Below the pieces are notes generated by a model. It saw nothing but the letters and a program-made list of their open reading frames with translations, searched no databases and had not been told where the DNA came from. A program made the translations under genes and the position numbers. A stretch of 6,652 bases of DNA, taken from NCBI GenBank assembly GCA_944350065.1, contig CALVOD010000074.1, forward strand, positions 1-6,652, given 5' to 3'. Below are positions 1-6,355 of the stretch, in pieces; the stretch's first letter is position 1; the number at the start of each line of letters is the position of its first letter. Origin of the DNA: an uncultured Clostridia bacterium (GTDB lineage: Bacteria; Bacillota; Clostridia; Christensenellales; DTU072).

Positions 1-894
1 GTGGCGATGGCGATAAGCATCGCGCTGACGCCCATGATCGCGGAAAAGATAGGATATAATTACACTTCCGTTATTTACGGAGCGCTCGCGCTGGCGGTAC
101 TTATGTACAGCTTCATCGGCTGTCACGAAACAAGCGTTCGCGTCCGCGAAGAAAAACCGAATCTCGTCAAAAGCATAATCGATCTTCTTAAAAATCCGAA
201 ATTCTGGATATACGGATTTGCGGGCGCATTTTATTCGGCGGCGTTCTCGCTTATCTCGCAAGCGCTGTCCTTCTACGTAAAATACACGCTCGGTCTCGGC
301 GGCACCGAAACGACCATAGTTCTCGCCACGGTGCTCGGAGTAGCGGTCGTGGGAATATTGATGTGGACTTTCGTCGCGAAAAAGCTGCATCTCATCACGA
401 TATGGCGCATCGGTTTCCTCGTGATGTTCCTCGGTTTTATACCGCTGTATTTCGCGAACACGCTGGGCGCGACCATCGGTATAGCGAGCGTGATGGGACT
501 GGGTATCGCGGGCGCGCTGAGTACCATGGACTGCATCTCCGCTAAAATAATAGACGACGACTACCGCAAGCACGGCATTCGCCGCGAAGGAGTCATAAGC
601 AGTCTGGTGGGCGTGATGAACAGGCTTAACGGATTATATACCTCGCTCGCTTTCTTCGTCGTTGCGCGCGCGTTCGGCTTCGAAAACGGCGACAACCCCG
701 GCGAAAATCCCGCGGAAGCTTCGAGAGTCCTGTTATGCGTATTCCCCGCGATAGCGATGTTGATAGCGGTGATATTCTCTTTCTTCCTGAAATTCAAAGA
801 GGACGGTAACCTTACCGCCGCAACCGAAGCTACGGAAAACAAAACCGTCGAGATAAAAACGGCGGAAGCGGATCTCAATGAGCCGATATACTGA
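1..894 (+). CDS. Sugar-cation symporter, MFS/GPH family, 5'-truncated by window edge
   Basis: This is the C-terminal 297 residues of an integral membrane transporter; the reading frame is open to the first base. The GTG at base 1 is most likely an internal valine codon, because GPH (glycoside-pentoside-hexuronide:cation) symporters are usually about 450-500 residues long. Hydrophobic segments are visible near residues 22-40, 69-92, 105-125, 134-152, 156-175, 210-224 and 243-263. Between two of them is a cytoplasmic loop, D185-DDYRKHGIRREG-V198, which matches the MelB/GPH signature (acidic residues followed by a basic KxGxRREG stretch). The tail from about residue 265 is hydrophilic and Lys/Glu-rich. 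The known family role is sodium- or proton-coupled uptake of sugars or oligosaccharides; the substrate cannot be read from this part. The stop codon lies inside the next gene, so the two genes form one operon with a carbohydrate deacetylase, which suggests an acetylated sugar substrate (inference). Confidence 0.85.
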   Translation: MAMAISIALTPMIAEKIGYNYTSVIYGALALAVLMYSFIGCHETSVRVREEKPNLVKSIIDLLKNPKFWIYGFAGAFYSAAFSLISQALSFYVKYTLGLGGTETTIVLATVLGVAVVGILMWTFVAKKLHLITIWRIGFLVMFLGFIPLYFANTLGATIGIASVMGLGIAGALSTMDCISAKIIDDDYRKHGIRREGVISSLVGVMNRLNGLYTSLAFFVVARAFGFENGDNPGENPAEASRVLLCVFPAIAMLIAVIFSFFLKFKEDGNLTAATEATENKTVEIKTAEADLNEPIY

Positions 895-1729
895 TAAATA
901 TCTGATAATCAACGCCGACGATCTCGGCTACAACGAGGAGCAGAACGCCGCGATAACGGAGCTGTATCGCGCGGGAGAAATAAGCTCCGTATCGGTACTG
1001 ACCGTCACTGCCTGCGCCGAAAGCGGAGCGCGTATCGCGCGCGAAGAGAATATGTCGGCGGGGATACATTTCGCGCTCACTTCCGACGAAGAGAACGCAC
1101 GCTGGCACAGCGTGAGCGGCGCGCGCTCTTTAGAGGACGGCAAAGGTCTGTACGCTAACGGCTTCAGGCTCGCTATGTCGGCGCGGCGCAAAGACGTAAG
1201 AAAAGAACTCGAAGCTCAATACTCGTTCCTGACTTCGCGAGGCGTTACTCCCGATTACGCAGACAGTCATTCGGGCACCCTTTACGGCATAAACGGGCGC
1301 CGATTCTATCGCGACGCATTCGAATTCTGCAGAGAACGCGATCTGCCTTTCCGATTCCCGAAAAGCCCCGCGTTCATCGTAAGACAATTAGGTCGCGCGC
1401 CGCGCGTTATAATCGCTTTGCACGCGCACATAGTGCGCCTTGCCGAGATGTACGGCGTGACTCTGATAGACGATCTCGTGTCAAATCCGTGGCGCACGGG
1501 GAAATTAACGGAGCTTCGCGACTATTACGTAAGCGCCGTAGAAAATCTTAAACCCGGTATCACGGAAATGTTCCTGCACCCCGCGCTTCCTGCGGAGAAC
1601 ATGACTCCCGGATGGCAAAAGAGAGTGTACGAGTACGAAATATTGAAAAGCGGCGCGATACGCAAAGCCGCCGAAAGAACGGGCGCGAAAATAATAAGCC
1701 GCGCCGAAATAAAACGTATCAAAAACTAG
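878..1729 (+). CDS. ChbG/YdjC-family carbohydrate deacetylase
   Basis: A complete 283-residue cytosolic protein of the usual length for the ChbG/YdjC family, metal-dependent hydrolases that remove N-acetyl groups from chitooligosaccharides and related sugars. Family motifs appear in order: NADDLGY at residues 12-18, GIHFAL at 62-67, DSHSGTLYG at 129-137 and FLHPA at 232-236. By family knowledge, an aspartate of the DD pair (D14/D15), H64 and H131 should hold the metal, and H234 lies at the active site. The common second histidine of DSHxH is replaced by glycine (SHSG), as I recall for a DSHxGTLYG subgroup, so the substrate may not be chitobiose. The ATG lies 17 bases before the stop of the symporter, with a purine-rich GGCGGAAG stretch upstream acting as a weak ribosome binding site; translation is probably coupled. 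The specific reaction is inferred from family only. Confidence 0.9.
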   Translation: MSRYTDKYLIINADDLGYNEEQNAAITELYRAGEISSVSVLTVTACAESGARIAREENMSAGIHFALTSDEENARWHSVSGARSLEDGKGLYANGFRLAMSARRKDVRKELEAQYSFLTSRGVTPDYADSHSGTLYGINGRRFYRDAFEFCRERDLPFRFPKSPAFIVRQLGRAPRVIIALHAHIVRLAEMYGVTLIDDLVSNPWRTGKLTELRDYYVSAVENLKPGITEMFLHPALPAENMTPGWQKRVYEYEILKSGAIRKAAERTGAKIISRAEIKRIKN

Positions 1730-1749
1730 GCGGCGCGCTGTACGCATGC

Positions 1750-1780
1750 AAAAAGCCGTATACGCATACGGCTTTTCTTA
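1750..1780. terminator. Bidirectional intrinsic terminator between convergent operons
   Basis: A perfect 11-bp inverted repeat, AAAAGCCGTAT (1751-1761) and ATACGGCTTTT (1766-1776), encloses the loop ACGC. On the + strand the arm runs into TTTTCTTATT; on the - strand the hairpin is followed by five T (complement of 1750-1754). It lies 21 bases after the deacetylase stop and about 60 bases past the stop of the facing DUF1893 gene, so it can end both transcripts. Confidence 0.85.
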
Positions 1781-1811
1781 TTCCTTAATAAACGCAACGC
1801 GGATCCTCTCA

Positions 1812-1827
1812 CGCGGACGAGTCCGCG
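1812..1827. other. Short GC hairpin downstream of the DUF1893 gene
   Basis: CGCGGAC (1812-1818) and GTCCGCG (1821-1827) are perfect inverted arms with only GA between them, so the real loop is CGAG on a 6-bp stem. It lies 9 bases past the DUF1893 stop codon. Neither strand has a T-run after it, so it is not a classical terminator; it could stabilise the 3' end of the - strand mRNA. The rest of 1777-1836 shows nothing recognisable. Confidence 0.35.
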
Positions 1828-1836
1828 CCCGTCCTT

Positions 1837-2274
1837 TCACCGCGCGGCTCTTGAACGAAGTTCATTCAGTTTCGCGCCTATCGCGGCTACGGCTTCGTCG
1901 GGATCGTTTATGTTTTCGGTCGCCTCTTCCATCGGACATTTTCCGCTTCCCTCACGGTTGATTATGCTTTCCGTAAGTTCTCCGCAAAAACAATCTATGC
2001 CGTGAGCGAGCAACACGTCCCTGCCCCCCTCGGAAAGAACGGCGGCGTACACGCTTGCGACCTTAAGTTTGGCAAAAAGCAACGCCGCCGCGCGACCGAC
2101 TATTTTGTCCGCCGCCGCATAGCCTACATAATCCGCGCCGCCTTTCACCGCGGAGTACAGATCTCCTATCCCTCTGCCGCAGTACGATACCGCGCAGTCG
2201 CCTTTGACCAAAGCAAGACCGACGCTTCCTTTAAGCGCCGCCTTAGCCGAGATCAGATCGGGACTTTCCGTCAT
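1837..2274 (-). CDS. DUF1893 domain-containing protein
   Basis: A 145-residue soluble protein that matches the DUF1893 family over nearly its whole length. Recognisable family blocks are GLALVKGDCAVSYCGRGIGDL near residues 19-39, AAADKIVGRAAALL at 53-66, VYAAVLSEGGRDVLLAHGI at 75-93, and IINREGSGKCPME at 104-116, followed by an acidic NDPDEA segment. The family is structurally related to the cytidine-deaminase fold, as I recall, but has no established reaction. C113 in the KCPME block and D56/K57 are the conserved residues I would look at first; C95 and C97 are less conserved. The ATG overlaps the stop of the YegP-like gene as ATGA, and AAGG (complement of 2281-2284) sits 6 bases upstream, so translation is likely coupled to that gene. 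The function is unknown; a role as enzyme or nucleotide-binding protein would be speculation. Confidence 0.85.
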   Translation of the reverse strand: MTESPDLISAKAALKGSVGLALVKGDCAVSYCGRGIGDLYSAVKGGADYVGYAAADKIVGRAAALLFAKLKVASVYAAVLSEGGRDVLLAHGIDCFCGELTESIINREGSGKCPMEEATENINDPDEAVAAIGAKLNELRSRAAR

Positions 2275-2687
2275 TTCTTACCTTCGTATTCCGCTTCGGA
2301 AACCATATCCGCTTCGGGCGCCCAACGGGCTACGCTCGCGATACCCGCTTTGCAGCTTGCTTTCGTCGCGTATCCTTCTTCGGATATGCAAATGAGATTG
2401 CCGTTGTTGGCGCGCAGTCTGTAACGGAATTTGCCCTGCTTGTCAAGATATATTTCGAATTTCGGGTTGGTGAGCGTATCGTAACCCTTCACGAGCGTCT
2501 GGTCCTCTATCTTGTCTATCGCGCAGAACTTCCTCACCGAATCGATACCCGCTTTACAGCTCTTGAGATCGGCGTACGCGCCTTCGCATACCGCTATCGT
2601 TTCTTTATTAGGCGCTTTCAGGCGGAAATTGAAATTGCCCTTGGGCGTCTTATAATAAATGAACGTTCCCTTCAGTTCGTTTGCCAT
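2271..2687 (-). CDS. YegP-like protein with two DUF1508 repeats
   Basis: A 138-residue cytosolic protein made of two copies of the roughly 50-residue DUF1508/YegP module. Copy 1 spans about residues 7-55 (GTFIYYKTPKGNFNFRLKAP, then CKAGIDSV); copy 2 spans about 75-124 (PKFEIYLDKQGKFRYRLRAN, then CKAGIASV). Both keep the FxxRLKA/RLRA strand and the SCKAGI(D/A)SV helix. Copy 2 is closest to the family pattern (ANNGNLICISEEGYATKASC); copy 1 has diverged (PNKETIAVCEGAYADLKSC). A linker of about 20 residues, IDKIEDQTLVKGYDTLTNP, joins them. The ATG is supported by AAGGAG 7 bases upstream. The molecular role of the family is not established; some members have been reported in connection with stress. 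It is the first gene of a pair with the DUF1893 gene. Transcription may also reach it from the GH5 gene 69 bases upstream, since I see no convincing terminator between them. Confidence 0.88.
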   Translation of the reverse strand: MANELKGTFIYYKTPKGNFNFRLKAPNKETIAVCEGAYADLKSCKAGIDSVRKFCAIDKIEDQTLVKGYDTLTNPKFEIYLDKQGKFRYRLRANNGNLICISEEGYATKASCKAGIASVARWAPEADMVSEAEYEGKK

Positions 2688-2694
2688 AGTTTTT

Positions 2695-2700
2695 CTCCTT
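2695..2700 (-). promoter_or_regulatory. Strong ribosome binding site of the YegP-like gene
   Basis: On the - strand, AAGGAG precedes the ATG by 7 bases (AAAAACT spacer). It fixes the start codon at 2687. I do not see a convincing promoter in the 69-base gap before the GH5 gene; a GATAAAAT stretch is present but has no good -35 partner. Confidence 0.8.
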
Positions 2701-2756
2701 CGCCTTGCGGCAGTAATTTTTTATTTTATCCTTACGGCTTCGAGCCGGTATGATAG

Positions 2757-3968
2757 CTATGCTGCTTTGAACAGCCTCTCGTACATCGGGTAGGGCGTAT
2801 AATTTTCGGTCGTCTGCGCAGACCACTTCGCCGCTATCTCCTCGTAACTGTCGGTGAAAGGATCGACTTTTTCCGTAGGCGCACCCGAATATATCCCCCA
2901 TGAGGTATCCGTTCCGTATACTTTGTATGTCCAAATCGCGTAGTTTACGTTATTTGCGGTATACGCCGAAAGCGTATGCTCCCACGCGTCTTCCTCTTCG
3001 AAACAGGTGAATTCCCCTACGAATACAGGCACCTCGTACTCGAGCGCGACGTAGTCGGCTACCTTGGCGTCGGTAAATTCTTTAAGCGCCTCGGCGTCGG
3101 TCACGCCGTCCCAACAATAGTTGTGGTAGGAATACGCCACGTTCTCCCATTCGAAAAAATCGGGCGGAGGCAAATTCCGCGTTTCCCATACACTCTCGAT
3201 AATCACGACGTGGCTGTCGTCTACCGAGCGCACCGTTTCGTACAGTTCGTCGTAGAACGCCCATCTCTGAGCGTCGCTCGCCGCGGTGGGTTCGTTAAGC
3301 AGGTCGTAGCCTGCTATTATGTCGCGGTCGCGGTAACGCGCCGCAACGGTTTTCCAGAGTTCGGCGGTTTTGTTACGATATTCCTCCGAGCCGAAAAGCT
3401 CCGCCCCCGAAGTATCTCCCGAGTGGTCGCTACCGTTCTGCGAGCCGTACGCGCCGTGCAGGTCGAGTATCACGTATATGTCGCGTTTGTCGCACTCGTC
3501 CACGAACCAGTCCATACGCTCGAAACGCGTAAGCGCGCCCCTTTCGTCTTCCAGATTGAAGTAGGCGAAAGGCAGCCTTATACAATTGAATCCGTACGCC
3601 TTGACGTTGTCGAAATCGCTTTCGCTCCAAAACGCGGATTCGTATATATCCATGAGTTCGCAAGCCTTCGTCTTACCGAATCTCGTTTCGAGAGTTTCAA
3701 GCAACGTGAGGTGGTCGACGCAATCCGTCGCGCACATCCATTCTTCCTGTACGAACAGCCCTCCCGCGTTGACAGCTTTTATGAAAACCTTGTTTCCGTT
3801 CTCGTCGACGAAGTCGTCTCCGACCGCTTTAAGCAACCTGTTATCTTCCGCTGGCGGCGCGTTTTCTTCCCCTTTATCGGCGCAACCGCCGAGCGCGACA
3901 GCCGAAAATACCGCTATTAAAGCCGCTATTATCATTAAAATTGCCGGTATTCGGATAAATTTTTTCAT
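2757..3968 (-). CDS. Lipoprotein-anchored glycoside hydrolase family 5 (beta-glucanase type)
   Basis: A 403-residue secreted glycanase. Residues 1-28 form a lipoprotein signal (MKK, hydrophobic core, then LGGC) with C29 as the lipidated cysteine, so the enzyme should be tethered to the outer face of the cytoplasmic membrane by a short acidic linker (about 30-43). The catalytic barrel fills the rest. GH5 landmarks in order are: R131 in RLPF, H171 in DLHG, the general acid/base E226 in LLNEP, H282 and Y284 in YHNY, the nucleophile E319 in FVGEF, and W347 in the final strand. The stretch DLHGAYGSQNGSDHSG (169-184) closely resembles fungal exo-beta-1,3-glucanases (GH5_9), while the overall shape also fits clostridial endoglucanases, so the substrate is a beta-glucan of unresolved linkage. 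There is no carbohydrate-binding module or dockerin. GGAG 7 bases before the ATG supports the start, and a near-consensus promoter lies upstream. Confidence 0.92.
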   Translation of the reverse strand: MKKFIRIPAILMIIAALIAVFSAVALGGCADKGEENAPPAEDNRLLKAVGDDFVDENGNKVFIKAVNAGGLFVQEEWMCATDCVDHLTLLETLETRFGKTKACELMDIYESAFWSESDFDNVKAYGFNCIRLPFAYFNLEDERGALTRFERMDWFVDECDKRDIYVILDLHGAYGSQNGSDHSGDTSGAELFGSEEYRNKTAELWKTVAARYRDRDIIAGYDLLNEPTAASDAQRWAFYDELYETVRSVDDSHVVIIESVWETRNLPPPDFFEWENVAYSYHNYCWDGVTDAEALKEFTDAKVADYVALEYEVPVFVGEFTCFEEEDAWEHTLSAYTANNVNYAIWTYKVYGTDTSWGIYSGAPTEKVDPFTDSYEEIAAKWSAQTTENYTPYPMYERLFKAA

Positions 3969-3984
3969 CGTCCCGCTCCGCTTA

Positions 3985-3998
3985 CGAAAACGGTTGCC
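3985..3998 (-). promoter_or_regulatory. Possible cre-like (CcpA/LacI-family) operator in the GH5 leader
   Basis: The + strand reads CGAAAACGGTTGCC, which keeps the GAAARCG core and a partly symmetrical right half of the catabolite-responsive element of Bacillota, with mismatches at both ends. It lies about 25-40 bases downstream of the predicted GH5 start of transcription, where CcpA commonly blocks elongation. The match is degenerate and could be chance; carbon-catabolite control of a glycanase is biologically reasonable but inferred. Confidence 0.25.
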
Positions 3999-4030
3999 GC
4001 CCGAAACGAGCAGCCGACCGCAACGGAATA

Positions 4031-4059
4031 ATTATAACACGCCTTACGCGCGTTGTAAA
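4031..4059 (-). promoter_or_regulatory. Sigma-A-type promoter of the GH5 gene
   Basis: On the - strand, TTTACA (complement of 4054-4059) and a perfect TATAAT (complement of 4031-4036) are separated by exactly 17 bases. Transcription should start near 4024, giving a leader of about 55 bases. The spacer holds an 8-bp palindrome, ACGCGCGT (4046-4053), a conceivable operator. Confidence 0.8.
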
Positions 4060-4092
4060 GACGCCCCCGACTTTTGCGAAGATTAAAATCGC

Positions 4093-4122
4093 TTTACTAT
4101 TCTCCGCGCTATAGGCTATAAT
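4093..4122 (+). promoter_or_regulatory. Sigma-A-type promoter of the Na/Pi-cotransporter gene
   Basis: TTTACT (4093-4098) and a perfect TATAAT (4117-4122) are 18 bases apart, so transcription should start near 4129. A 7-base tandem repeat GCTATAG/GCTATAA (4108-4121) overlaps the -10 element. This promoter is back to back with the GH5 promoter; the two -35 boxes are 33 bases apart. I do not recognise a Pho box of repeated TTAACA-type half sites. Confidence 0.75.
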
Positions 4123-4163
4123 TAAAATATCAACGCGTCAGACGTGCTTTACGCACTTACGGC

Positions 4164-4168
4164 AAGGA
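4164..4168 (+). promoter_or_regulatory. Ribosome binding site that selects ATG 4174
   Basis: AAGGA lies 5 bases before the ATG at 4174. The in-frame GTG at 4144 has no such sequence and would leave only about 15 bases of leader from the predicted start of transcription, so the ATG is preferred. Confidence 0.7.
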
Positions 4169-4173
4169 CAAAA

Positions 4174-5859
4174 ATGAGCGGATTGGATATATTTTACACA
4201 CTGTTGAGCGCTATCGCCGGTCTCGGCGTATTTATATTCGGAATGAAACTGATGGGCGACAGCCTCGAATCGGTATCGGGCAACCGGATAAAAGGAATGT
4301 TTTCCAAACTTGACAACAACCCCTTCCTCGGCATAGGTATCGGACTCGGGACGACTGCGGTGATACAGAGTTCGTCCGCGGTGACGGTGATGCTTGTGGG
4401 CTTCGTTAACGCGGGGCTTATGACGCTTACGCAAGCCACTTCCGTCATTTACGGCACCAATATCGGTACCACGGTCACGGCGCAGTTGGTTGCCTGGGGT
4501 TACGGCGGCATAGCGTCGTTCGATCTTACGGCGATATTCGCAGCCTGCGCCGGCGTGGGCGCGTTCATGATACTTTTCACGAAAAAGCACGACATCGTCA
4601 AAAAAATCGGCGCGATAATCTGCGGACTCGGAATGATATTCGTGGGTCTCACGGTAATGGGCGACGGAATGGGCAAGTTCGGCGAAAGCCCCGCCGTGGT
4701 GGAAGCCTTCTCCAAAGTGGACAATCCGATGCTGCTTCTTCTGCTCGGAACGGTATTCACCGCGATAATTCAAAGTTCTTCCGCCATGAGCGGTCTGGTG
4801 ATAACGATGAGCGCGGCGGGCATAATGAGTTTCCCGCAGGCTATGTACATTATCGTCGGCAGCAACATAGGTACGTGTATAACGGCGCTTTTATGCGCTA
4901 TAGGAACGGGCACCAACGCGAAACGCACGGCTATAGTACACCTGCTGTTCAACGTATTCGGCGTAATAATATTCATGCTTACCGACCTGTTCGCGCACTA
5001 TGACAGACTGCTGATGCGCTGGTTCACGACGCCGCAGGTACAGATAGCGATGCTGCACACGTTATTCAACGTGGCGACGGTGATAATCCTTTTGCCGTTC
5101 ACCAAGCTGCTCGTAAAGCTGACGATACTTATAGTACCGGAGCGGGCTTCGAAGGCGAGCGACGCGTTCCGTCTCAAATATTTAAGCGATCAGATACTGT
5201 CGACGCCCCCTATCGCGGTTGCGAACCTCAAGCTGGAAATACTCAATATGTTTTCTATCGCGAAAAGTAATCTCGACACCGCGTTGCATGCGGCGGTGAA
5301 CGCGGACGAAAGCGGAATAACGGCGATAGAGCGCAACGAAAAGGAACTGAATTATCTTAACCGAGAGATAACCAAGTTTTTGGTGAAGCTGTCGGGAACG
5401 GACATATCGGCGCAAGACGCGAACATGGTGGCGACGGCGTATCACACGGTGAGCGATATCGAGCGAATCGGCGACTATGCGGAAAACATAGCGGAGTACG
5501 GCGCGAAGCTGAAAGCCGACAATATGAAATTCTCTGACGAAAGCGTGAAGGAAATAACGGAACTCGGCGACACGTTGGGCAAGATGTACGAACTCACGCG
5601 CAAGATATACGAAGAAGACGATCCGGGGCTGATACCCGAGCTGTACGAATACGAGCAAAGCACGGACAATCAGAAAGTCATGATGGGCGAAAAGCACATC
5701 GAAAGGCTGTCGCAAGGCACCTGCAACGCCGAAACGGGGGCGTTGTATTTAAGTCTCGCGAGCGATTGCGAGCGAGTGGCAGACCACTTCACGAACATAG
5801 CGAACGCAACAAAGTCGTACGCGGCGGTCAAGCCGCAGCCGCAAGAACAGAAAAAATAA
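4174..5859 (+). CDS. Na/Pi-cotransporter family protein with C-terminal PhoU domain
   Basis: A 561-residue membrane protein from ATG 4174 that moves inorganic phosphate across the cytoplasmic membrane (PNaS family; import with sodium, or export as proposed for E. coli YjbB). The N-terminal half has the two inverted-repeat Na/Pi modules: QSSSA at 65-69 with GTNIGTT at 94-100, and QSSSA at 200-204 with GSNIGTC at 229-235. Several hydrophobic segments fill residues 5-25, 52-85, 113-136, 143-164, 185-240 and 250-320. After a linker, residues about 345-548 form a PhoU-like helical domain with two metal-cluster motifs, DIERIGDYAENIAE (428-441) and DCERVADHFTNIA (531-543). The fused domain probably senses or gates phosphate flux. 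The gene stands alone with its own promoter; no pst or pho genes are adjacent. Its last 32 bases overlap the end of the opposing DUF6512-like gene. The transport direction cannot be decided from sequence. Confidence 0.93.
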   Translation: MSGLDIFYTLLSAIAGLGVFIFGMKLMGDSLESVSGNRIKGMFSKLDNNPFLGIGIGLGTTAVIQSSSAVTVMLVGFVNAGLMTLTQATSVIYGTNIGTTVTAQLVAWGYGGIASFDLTAIFAACAGVGAFMILFTKKHDIVKKIGAIICGLGMIFVGLTVMGDGMGKFGESPAVVEAFSKVDNPMLLLLLGTVFTAIIQSSSAMSGLVITMSAAGIMSFPQAMYIIVGSNIGTCITALLCAIGTGTNAKRTAIVHLLFNVFGVIIFMLTDLFAHYDRLLMRWFTTPQVQIAMLHTLFNVATVIILLPFTKLLVKLTILIVPERASKASDAFRLKYLSDQILSTPPIAVANLKLEILNMFSIAKSNLDTALHAAVNADESGITAIERNEKELNYLNREITKFLVKLSGTDISAQDANMVATAYHTVSDIERIGDYAENIAEYGAKLKADNMKFSDESVKEITELGDTLGKMYELTRKIYEEDDPGLIPELYEYEQSTDNQKVMMGEKHIERLSQGTCNAETGALYLSLASDCERVADHFTNIANATKSYAAVKPQPQEQKK

Positions 5860-6355
5860 CGCAAACGACGGTTACGGCGGCGGCGAGCGAAACAAGTATT
5901 GCCGCCCCTTTTTTTTCGTCAGAACGCGACACCACGTGCGCGCCCGCCGCCTGCGAAAAGCACAGCGCGACGAAAAAGTCGGGTATATGCACGTAAATTT
6001 CATTCGGGAGCCCGAACGCTTCCACCGCGAAATACTGCGTCAGCACCACGCCGAAAGCGGACGTTACCGCCGCTACCGCGGCGCCGGCGAACCAAGCCGC
6101 GGGACGCGTTTTCAGCAAGGGGCTGAAAACGAAATATACCGCAGTCCAGAAGAACAGCGTGGGGTAAAAAGCTATTTTGAGGTGTTCCCATATACTTTCG
6201 CCAACGGGCGCCCACATACCGACGAAGGCGTTTTCCCCGCACAGCCCGTACATAAAGTGGTCGAGACTGCCGAGAAGCAGTATTATCAACGGGGACAAGC
6301 ACGTTACTATTTTGAACGCTTTAAGGCGGCGCGCCTCTTTCAAGTAGCTTTCCAT
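5828..6355 (-). CDS. DUF6512-like multi-pass membrane protein
   Basis: A 175-residue integral membrane protein with about five hydrophobic segments (near residues 15-32, 61-80, 87-108, 124-140 and 150-172). The block APVGESIWEHLKI at 49-61, together with H33 in LDHFMYGL and the HIPDF segment at 123-127, resembles the DUF6512 family of Clostridia, which I recognise by its APVNESVWEHLK-type signature; the family has no known function. Conserved E53, E57 and H58 at the start of a membrane segment, with H33, might form a polar or metal site (inference). The ATG at 6355 is the only reasonable start, although its ribosome binding site is weak (TAGAG). The last ten codons lie antisense to the Na/Pi-cotransporter gene, and the Lys148-Lys149-Gly codons coincide with the T-tract of that gene's putative terminator. 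Confidence 0.8.
   Translation of the reverse strand: MESYLKEARRLKAFKIVTCLSPLIILLLGSLDHFMYGLCGENAFVGMWAPVGESIWEHLKIAFYPTLFFWTAVYFVFSPLLKTRPAAWFAGAAVAAVTSAFGVVLTQYFAVEAFGLPNEIYVHIPDFFVALCFSQAAGAHVVSRSDEKKGAAILVSLAAAVTVVCVIFSVLAAAA
5879..5916 (+). terminator. Probable intrinsic terminator of the Na/Pi-cotransporter gene, inside the opposing CDS
   Basis: GGCGGC (5879-5884) can pair with GCCGCC (5901-5906), extended by G-T and A-T pairs to about 8 bp with a 12-base loop, followed by CC and eight T (5909-5916). It begins 20 bases after the + strand stop codon. The large loop and the CC before the T-run make it less than ideal. It lies fully within the coding region of the - strand membrane protein gene. 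Confidence 0.6.

Noticed and set aside
1..3. GTG at the first base as a true start codon for the symporter
   Set aside because: The protein would lack several of the family's membrane segments, and no ribosome binding site can be seen because the sequence begins there; a gene cut by the window edge is simpler.
1812..1827. GGACGAGTCC-like stem as a hammerhead ribozyme fragment
   Set aside because: The required CTGATGA and GAAA core elements are absent on both strands.
2002..2424. 140-residue + strand open frame across the YegP/DUF1893 pair
   Set aside because: It spans the junction of two recognisable - strand genes and has low-complexity Arg/Ala composition.
2735..2747. Hairpin CGGCT-TCG-AGCCG between the GH5 and YegP-like genes as a terminator
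   Set aside because: Only 5 bp with a 3-base loop, and the - strand downstream is A-rich, not T-rich; read-through into the YegP-like gene is likely.
2976..3920. 314-residue open frame antisense to the GH5 gene
   Set aside because: It mirrors the GH5 codons, has no family-like motifs, and GH5 has all catalytic residues, a signal peptide and a promoter.
4144..4146. GTG as the start of the Na/Pi-cotransporter
   Set aside because: It has no ribosome binding site and lies only about 15 bases from the predicted start of transcription; ATG 4174 has AAGGA at a suitable distance.
4138..4773. 211-residue open frame antisense to the Na/Pi-cotransporter gene
   Set aside because: Its His/Arg/Tyr-rich composition is typical of an antisense shadow; it has no domain and covers the conserved QSSSA coding region.
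5182..5715. 177-residue open frame antisense to the PhoU domain
   Set aside because: Antisense shadow with Arg/His/Phe-rich composition and no motif.
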